Of a stretch of DNA of 64,000 nt, positions 44,694 through 52,775 are shown in pieces. Source of the stretch: Streptomyces umbrinus (GTDB lineage: Bacteria > Actinomycetota > Actinomycetes > Streptomycetales > Streptomycetaceae); assembly GCF_030817415.1 (NCBI RefSeq), contig NZ_JAUSZI010000002.1:3534001-3598000 (forward strand), written 5' to 3'. The notes beneath the pieces were generated by a model that saw only the letters and a list, made by a program, of their open reading frames with translations, made no database searches and was not told where the DNA came from. Made by a program: the position numbers and the translations under genes. Within the stretch, counting starts at the first letter, position 1. The number at the start of each line of letters is the position of its first letter.

Positions 44694-46457
44694 TCATCGG
44701 ACCCTGCTCCGTAGAGTGGTGAGTAGGTATGCGCAGAGCAGGGCGCTGATCGACAACATCAGTGCGCCGCCGACGGGTTGGGCGATCACTCGCGCCACAG
44801 CAGCCACATAGCGCTCGCCTCCGAACGGCCACTGCACCAGCACGAGCTCGCGCAGCCGGGTCGAGAAGCCGGCGGCGGTCCGTACGGACGGTCCCTCCAA
44901 GACCTTCTGTACGAGCGGCACGACGAGGACCGGTACGGCCAGTACCGCCGCGAGTCCGGCGGTCGTCGACCGGAAGATCCCAGCTGCCAGGACGCCCGCC
45001 CAGGCGCAGCCCACCACGAGACCGATCCAACTCACGCTCAGCGAAAGCCAGTCCTCGGGAACTCCGGTGAGCTCCCGTCCGTAGACGAGGTAGAGCAGTT
45101 CGGCGTCCACGCCCACCGCGAGGAGGGCCAGCAGCAGCGCGGTGGCGGCGGCGACGAGGAGTTTGGCGGCGAGCAGTCCCAGGCGGCGGGGGACGTTCCC
45201 GCGATCGGCGGCCAGGGCGGGATGACGGAACTCGTCGCCGAAGGCGATGGCACCGAGCAGCCCCGCGCCGAGCGCTGCGGGCGGAAGAGGAAACTCCCTC
45301 GGCCACGCGGCGAGGAGACGCGCCTGCGGGGTGTGGCCCGCTCTGGCCAGGAGCACGGAGATCAGGGCGGAGGCGACGAGCACGGCGACCGCGGTGAGGT
45401 AGCCGGTGGCGACCCCTGCCGCCCGGCGCAGCTCGTAGCGCAGCGGCCGCAAGGGGCTGGTTCCCGGCCTGGCGGTGATGGGGGGCGGCAGGGGCGACAG
45501 TTCGTTCGCACCCTCCGCGTCCGCGGTACGCGCGGGCCGCTCCGCCTCCGGGGAGTCACTCGCCGGGTGCCGCGCGGGGACGGGCCCCATGTCGCCGACT
45601 TCGTCCGCGAGTTGGTGTACGAGGATGCTGTGGCGGTAAGCGGTTTCGCCGATGTCGGCGCACGTGCTGCCGTACACGGAGAGGCGGTTGCCGTCCTCCC
45701 GTACGACCTCCACGGAGCGTCGGGCGGTGCGGGCCTCCTTGGTGAGCAGGGCGCCGAGCCGGGCGGCGTGCGGGCTGCGGACGGCTACACGGGGCCTGAG
45801 GCGGGTGCGGGCGAAGTCGATGACGTCCTGATCGGCGACGAGCCTGCCCTCCTCCAGCGTGACGACACGGTCGGCGGTCCGTGCGGCCTCCTTCGGGTCG
45901 CCCGTGGCGAACAGCACAGTGCCGCCCCCGGCGGCGTGGGCTCGCAGAATCCCGTGCAGCCAGCGGCCCTCGCGGGCGGAGAGCCCGTCGGCGGCGTCGT
46001 CGAGCACGAGCGTGTGCGGGTCGGACAGCAGCGCGCAGGCCAGACCCAGGCGACGGTCCATGCCGCGCGAGAGCGTGCTCAGACGCTGGTCGCGCAGGCT
46101 GACCAGGCCCACCACTTCGAGGACGTCGTCGGCGCGCCGGGCCGGCACGCCTGTCGCGGCGCACAGCATGCGGAGTTGGCCGCGGACCGTGCGCGCCGGG
46201 TGGCCGGGGACCTCTCCGAGGAGCACGCCGACCTCGCGCGACGGATGGGCGATGCGATGCAGCGGGCGGCCTCTGAAGTAGGTGATTCCGCGGCCCTGTT
46301 GCAGTTCGAGCATGAGCCTGAGCGCCGTCGTCTTGCCCGCGCCCGGGGCTCCGAGGAGCGCTGTGACGCGGCCCGCGGGCACCTCGAAGGAGACGTCGTC
46401 GACGGCAGGGGGAAGCTCCTTGCGGGCGTTGCTGGTCAGTCCGATGGCCTGGATCAC
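44694..46457 (-). CDS. ABC transporter, fused ATPase and permease (ABC-2 type)
   Basis: A single polypeptide of 587 residues. Residues 1 to about 215 are an ABC ATPase (LLGAPGAGKTTALRLML; signature LSRGMDRRLGLACALL). A linker of about 110 residues follows, partly Pro/Glu-rich, then a membrane domain with six or so helices (GYLTAVAVLVASALISVLL; LAAKLLVAAATALLLALLAVG; WIGLVVGCAWAGVLAAGIF; LSISALLCAYLLTTL). The Walker B sequence is LVLDDAADGLS: the catalytic Glu after the Asp is replaced by Asp and the usual Pro by Ala. Start: GTG at 46457 (MIQAIGLTS) fits the fold, with TTG 46466 as an alternative. Export of an unknown substrate is likely. It lies between whiH and a Nudix gene, all leftward. 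Confidence 0.83.
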   Translation of the reverse strand: MIQAIGLTSNARKELPPAVDDVSFEVPAGRVTALLGAPGAGKTTALRLMLELQQGRGITYFRGRPLHRIAHPSREVGVLLGEVPGHPARTVRGQLRMLCAATGVPARRADDVLEVVGLVSLRDQRLSTLSRGMDRRLGLACALLSDPHTLVLDDAADGLSAREGRWLHGILRAHAAGGGTVLFATGDPKEAARTADRVVTLEEGRLVADQDVIDFARTRLRPRVAVRSPHAARLGALLTKEARTARRSVEVVREDGNRLSVYGSTCADIGETAYRHSILVHQLADEVGDMGPVPARHPASDSPEAERPARTADAEGANELSPLPPPITARPGTSPLRPLRYELRRAAGVATGYLTAVAVLVASALISVLLARAGHTPQARLLAAWPREFPLPPAALGAGLLGAIAFGDEFRHPALAADRGNVPRRLGLLAAKLLVAAATALLLALLAVGVDAELLYLVYGRELTGVPEDWLSLSVSWIGLVVGCAWAGVLAAGIFRSTTAGLAAVLAVPVLVVPLVQKVLEGPSVRTAAGFSTRLRELVLVQWPFGGERYVAAVARVIAQPVGGALMLSISALLCAYLLTTLRSRVR

Positions 46458-46620
46458 CCGAAGCAAGATAGCGCGATATATACGGTTTTCCGGGCATCCT
46501 GGGCGCGCTGAACGGCATGCCCCGTGCCTGTCCGACCACTTGGCCTGACGGCGAATCCCGGGGTGGCTGCCTCAAGTCTCGGCACAGATCCCCGCACAGG
46601 TCTCGGGGCGGGCCTCGTCT

Positions 46621-46676
46621 CGGCCCGGATGCCGAGGCCGCACCCCGTCGGCCCGGATGCCGAGGCCGCACCCCGT
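46621..46676. repeat. Perfect 28-bp tandem duplication
   Basis: Two identical 28-bp copies (each starting CGGCCCGGATGCCGAGGCCG) lie head to tail in the 247-bp gap between the ABC fusion gene and the Nudix gene. They are outside any supported gene, near the 3' end of the Nudix gene. Confidence 0.85.
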
Positions 46677-46713
46677 CCGGCACGGTTCCGTCTGGCACCG
46701 CTCCAGGAGGGCG

Positions 46714-47472
46714 TCAGACCTCGGGACGGAGCATCGGCGGGTTGAGCAGCGTGGCGCCGCCCGCGCGGAACAGCTGTGCAGGGCGGCCGCCCTGGCGGGT
46801 CGTCGTACCGCCCGTGGGGACGAGGAATCCCGGCGTGCCGGTCACCTTGCGGTGGAAGTTGCGGGGGTCGAGCGCCACGCCCCACACCGCCTCGTACACC
46901 CGGCGCAGTTCACCGACCGTGAACTCCGTCGGGCAGAAGGCAGTCGCCAGCGACGAGTACTCAATCTTCGAGCGGGCACGCTCCACGCCATCCGACACGA
47001 TCTGCGCGTGGTCGAAGGCCAGCGGTGCGGCCTGTTCGCCGTCGCGGCCGTAGCCACCCCGCTGAAGCAGTTCCTCGACGGGGGCCCAGCGGGCGCTGTT
47101 GGCGTCTCCGCCCGCCCTGGGCGCGGGCAGATCGGGGGCGAGCGCGAGATGGGCGACGCTGACGACCCTCATCCGCGGGTCGCGCTTCGGGTCGCCGTAG
47201 GTCGCGAGCTGCTCCAGGTGCGCGCCGTTGGCCTGGGCGGGGGCGGCCGGGTCATGGGCGCACAGCCCGGTCTCCTCGCCCAGTTCCCGCGCCGCCGCCT
47301 GCGCCAGGTCCTCGTCCGGCCGTACGAAGCCGCCGGGCAGCGCCCACCGCCCCTGAAAGGGCGGCTCGCCCCTCCGTACCGCCAGCGCGCACAGGGCATG
47401 GCGACGCACGGTCAGCACGACCAGGTCAACGGTGACGGCAAACGGCGGGAAGGCTGACGGGTCGTAGGGCAT
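46714..47472 (-). CDS. Nudix-domain protein with C-terminal winged helix (NrtR-like)
   Basis: A 252-residue protein. The N-terminal Nudix domain has a complete box GGFVRPDEDLAQAAARELGEETGL (GX5EX7REUXEEXGU) at about residues 47-70, so hydrolase activity is possible. The C-terminal third (FCPTEFTVGELRRVYEAVWGVALDPRNFHRKV) matches the winged helix of NrtR-type regulators, which bind ADP-ribose through the Nudix domain and control NAD metabolism. An imperfect inverted repeat lies 10 bp before the start. No NAD gene adjoins, so the regulon would be elsewhere. The start at ATG 47472 is the only good one. Confidence 0.82.
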   Translation of the reverse strand: MPYDPSAFPPFAVTVDLVVLTVRRHALCALAVRRGEPPFQGRWALPGGFVRPDEDLAQAAARELGEETGLCAHDPAAPAQANGAHLEQLATYGDPKRDPRMRVVSVAHLALAPDLPAPRAGGDANSARWAPVEELLQRGGYGRDGEQAAPLAFDHAQIVSDGVERARSKIEYSSLATAFCPTEFTVGELRRVYEAVWGVALDPRNFHRKVTGTPGFLVPTGGTTTRQGGRPAQLFRAGGATLLNPPMLRPEV

Positions 47473-47482
47473 GCCGAGATCA

Positions 47483-47503
47483 TAGTCGTCTGCCTGACGA
47501 TAA
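47483..47503. promoter_or_regulatory. Imperfect inverted repeat before the Nudix/NrtR-like gene
   Basis: TAGTCGTC and GACGATAA (6 of 8 positions complementary) are separated by TGCCT, 10 bp upstream of the ATG. The position fits an autoregulatory operator; the identity of the binder is inference. Confidence 0.45.
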
Positions 47504-47600
47504 ACACTCCCTTCGTCGGTCGCTTCAGTGGCTCATCCACTGCTCTCCGGTACGGGCGCCGGGGACACCGCCGCCCAATCCCGCGTCGGCTTCCGCCCGC

Positions 47601-49676
47601 TCACACTCCGAGCTGGAGCCCGTCGGCAGCCTCCTCGACCATGGCCAGGCCGAGCCTGCTGACCCGTACGGAGAAGGGGGCGCCCGCGACACGCAGGCCG
47701 GTCAGCCCGATCTCGCCCAGGGGCGCGCCACGGATCGGCCGCAGCGTCACGGTTCCGGCAGGGGCGTCCGGACGGATTCCGGCGAGGGTGGTGAGCAGAA
47801 GGATCCCGGCGGCCGCGGCCGTGGCCGCAGGCCGACAGGCTGCCGGATGTGGGAGCGGGGCGCCGCCTTGCGTGCGCTGCTCCCCCGCGTACATCTCCGG
47901 CAACCGGTGCCCGAAGGCCTCTGCCGCCGACAGGACGCCCCGCAGCAGTGAGCTCGCCTCCTTTTCGTAGCCCGCGGCGGCCAGTCCCGCGACGGCGACA
48001 GCCGTCTCGTGGACCCGCACGGCCCCGCCTCGATGCCCGAACGGGTTGTACGCCGCCTCCTTCGCGCCGAGGCTGCGCAGTCCCCAGCCCGAGTCCATGG
48101 CGGGCCCGCCGAGCAGCCGCGCCAGCTGTTCCGTCTGCACCTTGTCGAGCAGCCCCTGGGCCGGGGCGCCCACGCCGAGCAGCCCGGTGTCCAGGAGGTG
48201 CACGCCGGCCGCGCCGAGGTGCGGCACGATCCGCCCGTCCGGCAGGCGGGCCGCGGCCGGCCTGCCGCCTCCCCTGTCCTCGATCCAGAAGTCCTCCTGG
48301 AACGCGGCCCGCATCCCGCGAGCCCACCCGCGCAGCTCGGGGCCGCCTCCCCTGCCGTACGCGTCGAGGAGATCGGCGCCCAGCAGCGCGGCCCGGTGGG
48401 CGTGCGCCTGGGTCTCGCAGCGCCACGGTCCACCGGGGTGCGGGGCGGACAGATACGTACCGTTGCCGACCGCCGTCCGCAGCCACTGCAGGCAGCGCTC
48501 GGCCACAGGGAGCAGTTCCTCGGTCTCCTGTTCGGGGAGCCCCCAGCGCCTGGCCTCCGCGAGAACGACGGGGAACAGCAGGGTCGCCTCTTCGCCCGTG
48601 CAGCTCGGTGGCAGATGCGTACCGGCGTGCCGACGTGGCCCGGGGAGCAGTCCGGATCGCGGCCCCGCGCCCACCAGTTGGGTGCGTGCGAGGGTGCGCA
48701 GGGTGCCCTCGGCGAGCCGGGTGCCCAACGGCAGGGTCATACGCGCCGCCGCCAGCGCGTCGGCCGGTGCCATGCCGCAGCGCCAGGGCGCGCCGGCCGC
48801 GAGGTGGCTGTCGGACGGATGCACCGGGTCACGCAGCAGCAGGGCCTGGAGGTCCTCGATGCTCGTGCGCAGGAGTGCCTCGACCCTCGGGTCGTCGCTC
48901 ACGGCCCGTGCCTGGGCAAACAGGCTCGTGGCCGCGCGCGCGACGGCCCGGATGGGACCCGCACCGGTCGGCCGTACCCTCAGCTCCACGCTTCGGGTGT
49001 CCCCGGGCGGCAGTTCGAGTTCCCATCGGAGAAGCCCCGCGGAGGCCAGCGCGTCCGAGGGCGGCGGATTGGCCGTGACGACGGAGTGCCCGGTGGCACA
49101 GGACCACCGCATGCCCGAGTCGTGAACGCTGGCAGGCAGGTCGGGACCGGCCCGCCCGGAGGCGACCGCGCCCAGTTCCGCCAGGTCCGTGCCGAGCGAC
49201 ACCTCGACGGGCAGGCGCAGATGGCGGTGGGCCGCGCTGCGCAGGGTGATCCGCTCCGTGCCGTCCGCGTATCGCGTCCGTTCGACAATGACATCCGGGT
49301 CGGGGCCGCCGTCGGCGGACAGGCTCAGCGTCGCCACGAAACGGGCCTGGTCGGCCGCGATCATCCGGGCCTGGATCGCGAGGGGCTCCCGCCCCGCGAC
49401 GCGCAGTCGGCATCGGGAGAGCATGCGTCGGCCACCGCGGTAGAAGCCCTCCAGCCCCTGTCCGGTCAGCTGGCCGTGCTCCGTGGAGATCGCGAGCCCG
49501 GGCAACGCGACGCAGATCAGCGTGTTGTGCGCGGGAGGCAGATTCGCCGTCGCGTGCGGCAGGGACAGGGGTGCCCTCGGAGTTGTGGCACCTCCGGGGG
49601 TTATGGGGAGCTGTGCGGGCCTGCGGAGCAGAGGGTGATTGTCGTGCTGAGTGGAGGACTGGGTGGGCAGGGGCAT
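47601..49676 (-). CDS. Glycogen-debranching-like glycoside hydrolase
   Basis: A 691-residue cytosolic protein. The N-terminal domain (ICVALPGLAISTEHGQLTGQGLEGFYRGGRRMLSRCRL) is the glycogen-debranching N-terminal (beta-sandwich) domain. The C-terminal part is an (alpha/alpha)6 toroid with DSGWGLRSLGAKEAAYNPFGHRGGAVRVHET, the catalytic-region signature of GH63/amylo-alpha-1,6-glucosidase-like enzymes, and RLPEMYAGEQR. It probably acts on branched glucans or trehalose-type sugars; the precise substrate is unknown. The ATG at 49676 begins MPLPTQSST; upstream frame extension is Arg-rich and unconvincing. It is transcribed toward the Nudix gene, 128 bp away. Confidence 0.85.
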   Translation of the reverse strand: MPLPTQSSTQHDNHPLLRRPAQLPITPGGATTPRAPLSLPHATANLPPAHNTLICVALPGLAISTEHGQLTGQGLEGFYRGGRRMLSRCRLRVAGREPLAIQARMIAADQARFVATLSLSADGGPDPDVIVERTRYADGTERITLRSAAHRHLRLPVEVSLGTDLAELGAVASGRAGPDLPASVHDSGMRWSCATGHSVVTANPPPSDALASAGLLRWELELPPGDTRSVELRVRPTGAGPIRAVARAATSLFAQARAVSDDPRVEALLRTSIEDLQALLLRDPVHPSDSHLAAGAPWRCGMAPADALAAARMTLPLGTRLAEGTLRTLARTQLVGAGPRSGLLPGPRRHAGTHLPPSCTGEEATLLFPVVLAEARRWGLPEQETEELLPVAERCLQWLRTAVGNGTYLSAPHPGGPWRCETQAHAHRAALLGADLLDAYGRGGGPELRGWARGMRAAFQEDFWIEDRGGGRPAAARLPDGRIVPHLGAAGVHLLDTGLLGVGAPAQGLLDKVQTEQLARLLGGPAMDSGWGLRSLGAKEAAYNPFGHRGGAVRVHETAVAVAGLAAAGYEKEASSLLRGVLSAAEAFGHRLPEMYAGEQRTQGGAPLPHPAACRPAATAAAAGILLLTTLAGIRPDAPAGTVTLRPIRGAPLGEIGLTGLRVAGAPFSVRVSRLGLAMVEEAADGLQLGV

Positions 49677-49787
49677 GGGGCGGCTTCTTCTGTGCTCCGT
49701 GCGCTGAGTGCGCACTCAGCTGCGTGTGGGGGGCTCCGGAAGGGCGGGTTCGATGCGATGGCACGGCCCGGCCGCGGGCTGCGCCAC

Positions 49788-50681
49788 TCAGGTGAACGGA
49801 ACGGGCCTGTCCCGGGTCACGCCCCGGTTCACGGAAGCCGACCGATTGGCGGTGAGCGGGGGGCTCCGGAGTGCGGTCGCGGGTGCTTCCCGGAGCGGGG
49901 GGACGTGCGGGGGCTGACTTGACGGCGCACTTGGGCACGTTCGGTCGAGAACCGGGGAGACGCCGGTGTGGGCGTGGCATACACGGAGGACGCCGGCCTG
50001 GGGGTGGCACACATGCAGATCGGCTGTCGCATGCGGGCGGTCGTCCCAGTCCGGAGTTCCGGCCGGGAAGGGCCCATGCGGAGGCCGACGAGGGCGAGTG
50101 GCGCAACAACCGCTTCGTCGCTGGTCACCGCATCCGGCGGTCCGGAACCGGGCAAGGTCATCCGCCTCGCGGAGCGCTACGCCGCTCGCCTCCGGCAGGC
50201 CGCTCGGACCGCAGGTGTCGTCCGGCCGACGGCTCGGGTCGGCCGCGCCTTCCAACCGACGGCTCGGGTTGGACACGCCTTCCAACCGGCGGCTCCCGTC
50301 GGATGCACCTCCCGACGGTCGGCTCGGGCCAGCCGCGCCTCCCTGCAATCTGCCCAGGCCGGGTATGCCTCCCAACGCCCGGCCCCGGCCTGATGCTTCT
50401 TCCGGCTGGCGCCCCGGGCCTGATGCTTCTTCGGCCAGCCGACCTCGGGGCAGAGGCAGACTCCGTCCAGCCCGCCCCGGAGTCTCCTCAGAAGTCCCGC
50501 CCTTCCCGGGCACAACCACTCCCGGGACCCGAGCACTCACCCCACGCCACATCGCCCCAAGTCCGGCAGACGCCCGCACCAACCCGAGCCCCGCCAACCC
50601 CCAAGCCACCACCCGAAGCAGCCATGCCGACCATCCGAGCCGAGTCGCCCAACTCGCGCGGCACCGCTCCCCCGCCCTCAT
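49788..50681 (-). CDS. Low-complexity hypothetical protein with decapeptide repeats
   Basis: I do not recognise this protein. The 297-residue frame overlaps the DUF4192 stop by 4 bp (ATGA at 50678-50681), and the codons I sampled end in G or C about 85% of the time, better than the opposing frames (about 70-75%); both favour a real gene. The N-terminus has a hydrophobic stretch (WSAWLLRVVAWGLAGLGLV) that could be one membrane helix. The middle consists of diverged 10-residue units such as SNPSRRLEGA and ADPSRRPDDT, encoded by the 30-bp array at 50196-50435. The C-terminal third is Pro/Arg/Cys-rich without domains. It could still be a spurious frame in repetitive DNA. Confidence 0.4.
   Translation of the reverse strand: MRAGERCRASWATRLGWSAWLLRVVAWGLAGLGLVRASAGLGAMWRGVSARVPGVVVPGKGGTSEETPGRAGRSLPLPRGRLAEEASGPGRQPEEASGRGRALGGIPGLGRLQGGAAGPSRPSGGASDGSRRLEGVSNPSRRLEGAADPSRRPDDTCGPSGLPEASGVALREADDLARFRTAGCGDQRRSGCCATRPRRPPHGPFPAGTPDWDDRPHATADLHVCHPQAGVLRVCHAHTGVSPVLDRTCPSAPSSQPPHVPPLREAPATALRSPPLTANRSASVNRGVTRDRPVPFT
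50196..50435. repeat. Array of eight degenerate 30-bp tandem repeats
   Basis: Units of exactly 30 bp begin at 50196, 50226, 50256, 50286, 50316, 50346, 50376 and 50406. The second and third differ at only a few positions; outer units are more diverged. The unit has the pattern CCGACGGCTCGGGT followed by CGCGCCTTCCAA. Because 30 is a multiple of three, every reading frame shows a 10-residue period. Confidence 0.8.
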
Positions 50682-52642
50682 GTGTCGCCTTGCTTCGTCC
50701 CATGTCGGCCGGCGCCTCGGCGGGACCGGGTGCCGCCGCCAGTACCGTCACCGGCCCGGGTGGCTGCTTCCGGCGTCGGGGAGCCGTCGGCGGTGGACCG
50801 GGGACGGCGTGTGCCCACGGTTCCGGAGGACCGGGAACCCGGTCGGCTCCCCGCACTCCCCGCGCTCCCCGTGGACCGCGGCTTGCGTCGGCGACGGGAA
50901 GCCACCCGTGTCGACGATGTAGAGGCGGGCCCGGGCGATCCGTCGGCGTCGACCGAGAACGCCGCAGACGCCGAGGGCACCGAGGGCACCGAGGGCACCG
51001 AGGGCACCGAGGACCCGATCGCCTCCGCGTCAGCACGACCCACCCGCTCCTTGCGGAGACAGCGGCGAATCGACTCCGGATCCAGGCCCTCGTTGCACGC
51101 CTGGTGGAGAAGGCGAGCGAACAGGTATCCCGGATCCGCGCCGAGCGCCATCGCCAGGGCTTCGCGGGCCTCCAGCTCGTCACCCGAGGACCACGCGACC
51201 CACCCCGCGAGTGTGAGCGGCGCCGCGGCATGCTCGCCGTACGGCCCGACACAGCGGCGGGCCAGAGCCCGCCAGAGGCGGAGGGCCGGGCCGGCCTCGT
51301 CGCCCTCCATCCACTCCGCCGCCCGGTCGCGCGTCGTTCGGTCCTGGAGGCCGAGGATCAAGGTGGCTGCCTCGTCGTGACGCAGGAGTTCGTCGTCCCG
51401 GAGATCCGCCGACAGGGCACCGGACATACCTGCCGCACCGGACACAGCAAGTACACCGGAACCACCCGTCACACCGGCCGCAGACGTGGAATCGGCGAAC
51501 CGGCGCATGACCCGATGAGCCAGGTCCAAGGTCTCCGTCGCTACGACTGTGCGGCTCTCGTCGTCCAGGATTCGCGGAATCAGCGCCATGCTCACCGCGT
51601 TGAGCGCGGACTCCTGCTCCAGTGCGGCTGCGGTCTCCCACGGAATGAGCCTCGCCCTGAACTCCCGCAGGGATCCCCGAATCTGGAGACCCGCGTAGGT
51701 GGCCGCGGCGGCCAGCACGGACGTGCCGGGCAACCCCATGGGTGTCCCGTCGGACGGGCAGCACTGCGCGCTGGGGCAGCAGTAGGACCAGAAGCGGCCG
51801 TCCGAGATGCACAGGGCCTCGATCACGGGAACGTCCAGGGCACCGCAGGCCGTGCGCAGCAACTGCGCGAGTGGCCGCAGTCGTTCCATGACGTCCCGGG
51901 CCGACTCTCCGTCCTTGGGGTCCTGACAGAGGAAGGCGACGATGCTCTCGGGCAGCGCGCCCCTGCGTTCGCTGCCCTTCACGAGTCCTTCAGTCAGCTG
52001 CCGGGCGACGGACGCCCAGTCGTCCGCGTTGCCCGGGATGCCGAGCCGGGCCCGTCCGCCGAACCTGCCACGCCCGTCCCTGTCGTGCAGGGCGGCGAGC
52101 ACGATGCTGTCCTCGGGCCGGTATCCGAGCAGGTACGGCAGCGCGTCTGCCAGCTCGGCGGGAGTACGGAGCGTGACCTGATGCTCGGCGAACGGGACGC
52201 CGGACGCGCCGTGTGCGGGGCCAACCCGGCTTTCACGTCCACGGCCCCCACCCCGTGCGCCCAGGCCCGGTCCCGAGCCGTGTCCTCCGCTCCCCGAGCC
52301 ATGCCCCCCGCTCTCTGAGCCGCGCCCACCGCGACCTGGACCATCTCCACCGTGCTCCGAGCCCTGTCCGCCACGCCCTGAACCGTGCCCGCCAAGCCCT
52401 GACCCACGTCCGCGACAGGCTTCGCCCTGCCTGCCACGCGCTTCGCGATCGCCCCCACCGACTTGGCCATGCTCACCACCCACGCCACCGCTCCTTCCAA
52501 GCCCTCCAAATCCTCCGAGCGCGTCGGACCCTCCAAACCCGTCGGCCCTTTCAAGCCCGCCGAGCCCGTCGCGCTCGCCGCACCCACCCATGTCACCGTC
52601 ACCGTCACCGGGATTCCCGGCCGCTTCGCTGTGATTCGTCAT
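50678..52642 (-). CDS. DUF4192 family protein with expanded Gly-rich and SVP-repeat segments
   Basis: A 654-residue actinobacterial protein of unknown function. The conserved DUF4192 domain runs from about residue 155 (VTLRTPAELADALPYLLGYRPEDSIVLAAL) to about 530 (DPGYLFARLLHQACNEGLDPESIRRCLRKER), with an odd Cys cluster YCCPSAQCCPSDG in the middle. Before it lie about 140 residues of Gly-rich low complexity (GGHGSGRGGQGSEHGG). After it SVPSVPSVPSVPS is encoded by a 9-bp repeat at 50971-51015. The tail is Arg/Ser-rich. The ATG at 52642 (MTNHSEAAG) looks right for the family. It is divergent from recQ, which has suggested a genome-maintenance role to me, but there is no direct evidence. Confidence 0.83.
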   Translation of the reverse strand: MTNHSEAAGNPGDGDGDMGGCGERDGLGGLERADGFGGSDALGGFGGLGRSGGVGGEHGQVGGGDREARGRQGEACRGRGSGLGGHGSGRGGQGSEHGGDGPGRGGRGSESGGHGSGSGGHGSGPGLGARGGGRGRESRVGPAHGASGVPFAEHQVTLRTPAELADALPYLLGYRPEDSIVLAALHDRDGRGRFGGRARLGIPGNADDWASVARQLTEGLVKGSERRGALPESIVAFLCQDPKDGESARDVMERLRPLAQLLRTACGALDVPVIEALCISDGRFWSYCCPSAQCCPSDGTPMGLPGTSVLAAAATYAGLQIRGSLREFRARLIPWETAAALEQESALNAVSMALIPRILDDESRTVVATETLDLAHRVMRRFADSTSAAGVTGGSGVLAVSGAAGMSGALSADLRDDELLRHDEAATLILGLQDRTTRDRAAEWMEGDEAGPALRLWRALARRCVGPYGEHAAAPLTLAGWVAWSSGDELEAREALAMALGADPGYLFARLLHQACNEGLDPESIRRCLRKERVGRADAEAIGSSVPSVPSVPSVPSASAAFSVDADGSPGPASTSSTRVASRRRRKPRSTGSAGSAGSRPGSRSSGTVGTRRPRSTADGSPTPEAATRAGDGTGGGTRSRRGAGRHGTKQGDT

Positions 52643-52680
52643 GCCGTGACCATCCCGCGGATCCCGACGTTCCGCTTTGA

Positions 52681-52726
52681 CCTGTGGATAACCACGACCA
52701 TGATCACGTCAGAACTTGTCCACAGG
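52681..52726. promoter_or_regulatory. Inverted pair of DnaA-box-like sequences upstream of recQ
   Basis: TTGTCCACA (52716-52724), the preferred Streptomyces DnaA box, and TTATCCACA on the minus strand (52683-52691) face each other, extended by matching CCTG/CAGG edges, in the 133-bp spacer between the DUF4192 gene and recQ. It is too small to be an origin; it could regulate one or both genes. Confidence 0.55.
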
Positions 52727-52775
52727 CTGACCGCCTCATTCGCGTGATGTCCGACCCATCGGGTTGCATGGGGCC

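Noticed and set aside
47533..48486. 317-codon minus-strand ORF
   Set aside because: Out-of-frame shadow of the debranching-like gene, Arg/Gly-rich and without a domain.
50196..50435. CRISPR array
   Set aside because: The 30-bp units are contiguous with no spacers and show graded divergence; no cas genes are nearby.
49871..52318. 815-codon plus-strand ORF
   Set aside because: It runs antisense to the DUF4192 gene, has weaker third-position G/C bias and no domain. The 30-bp array and high GC keep it open.
52681..52726. Replication origin
   Set aside because: Only two DnaA boxes and none of dnaA, dnaN or gyrB nearby; Streptomyces oriC has many boxes.
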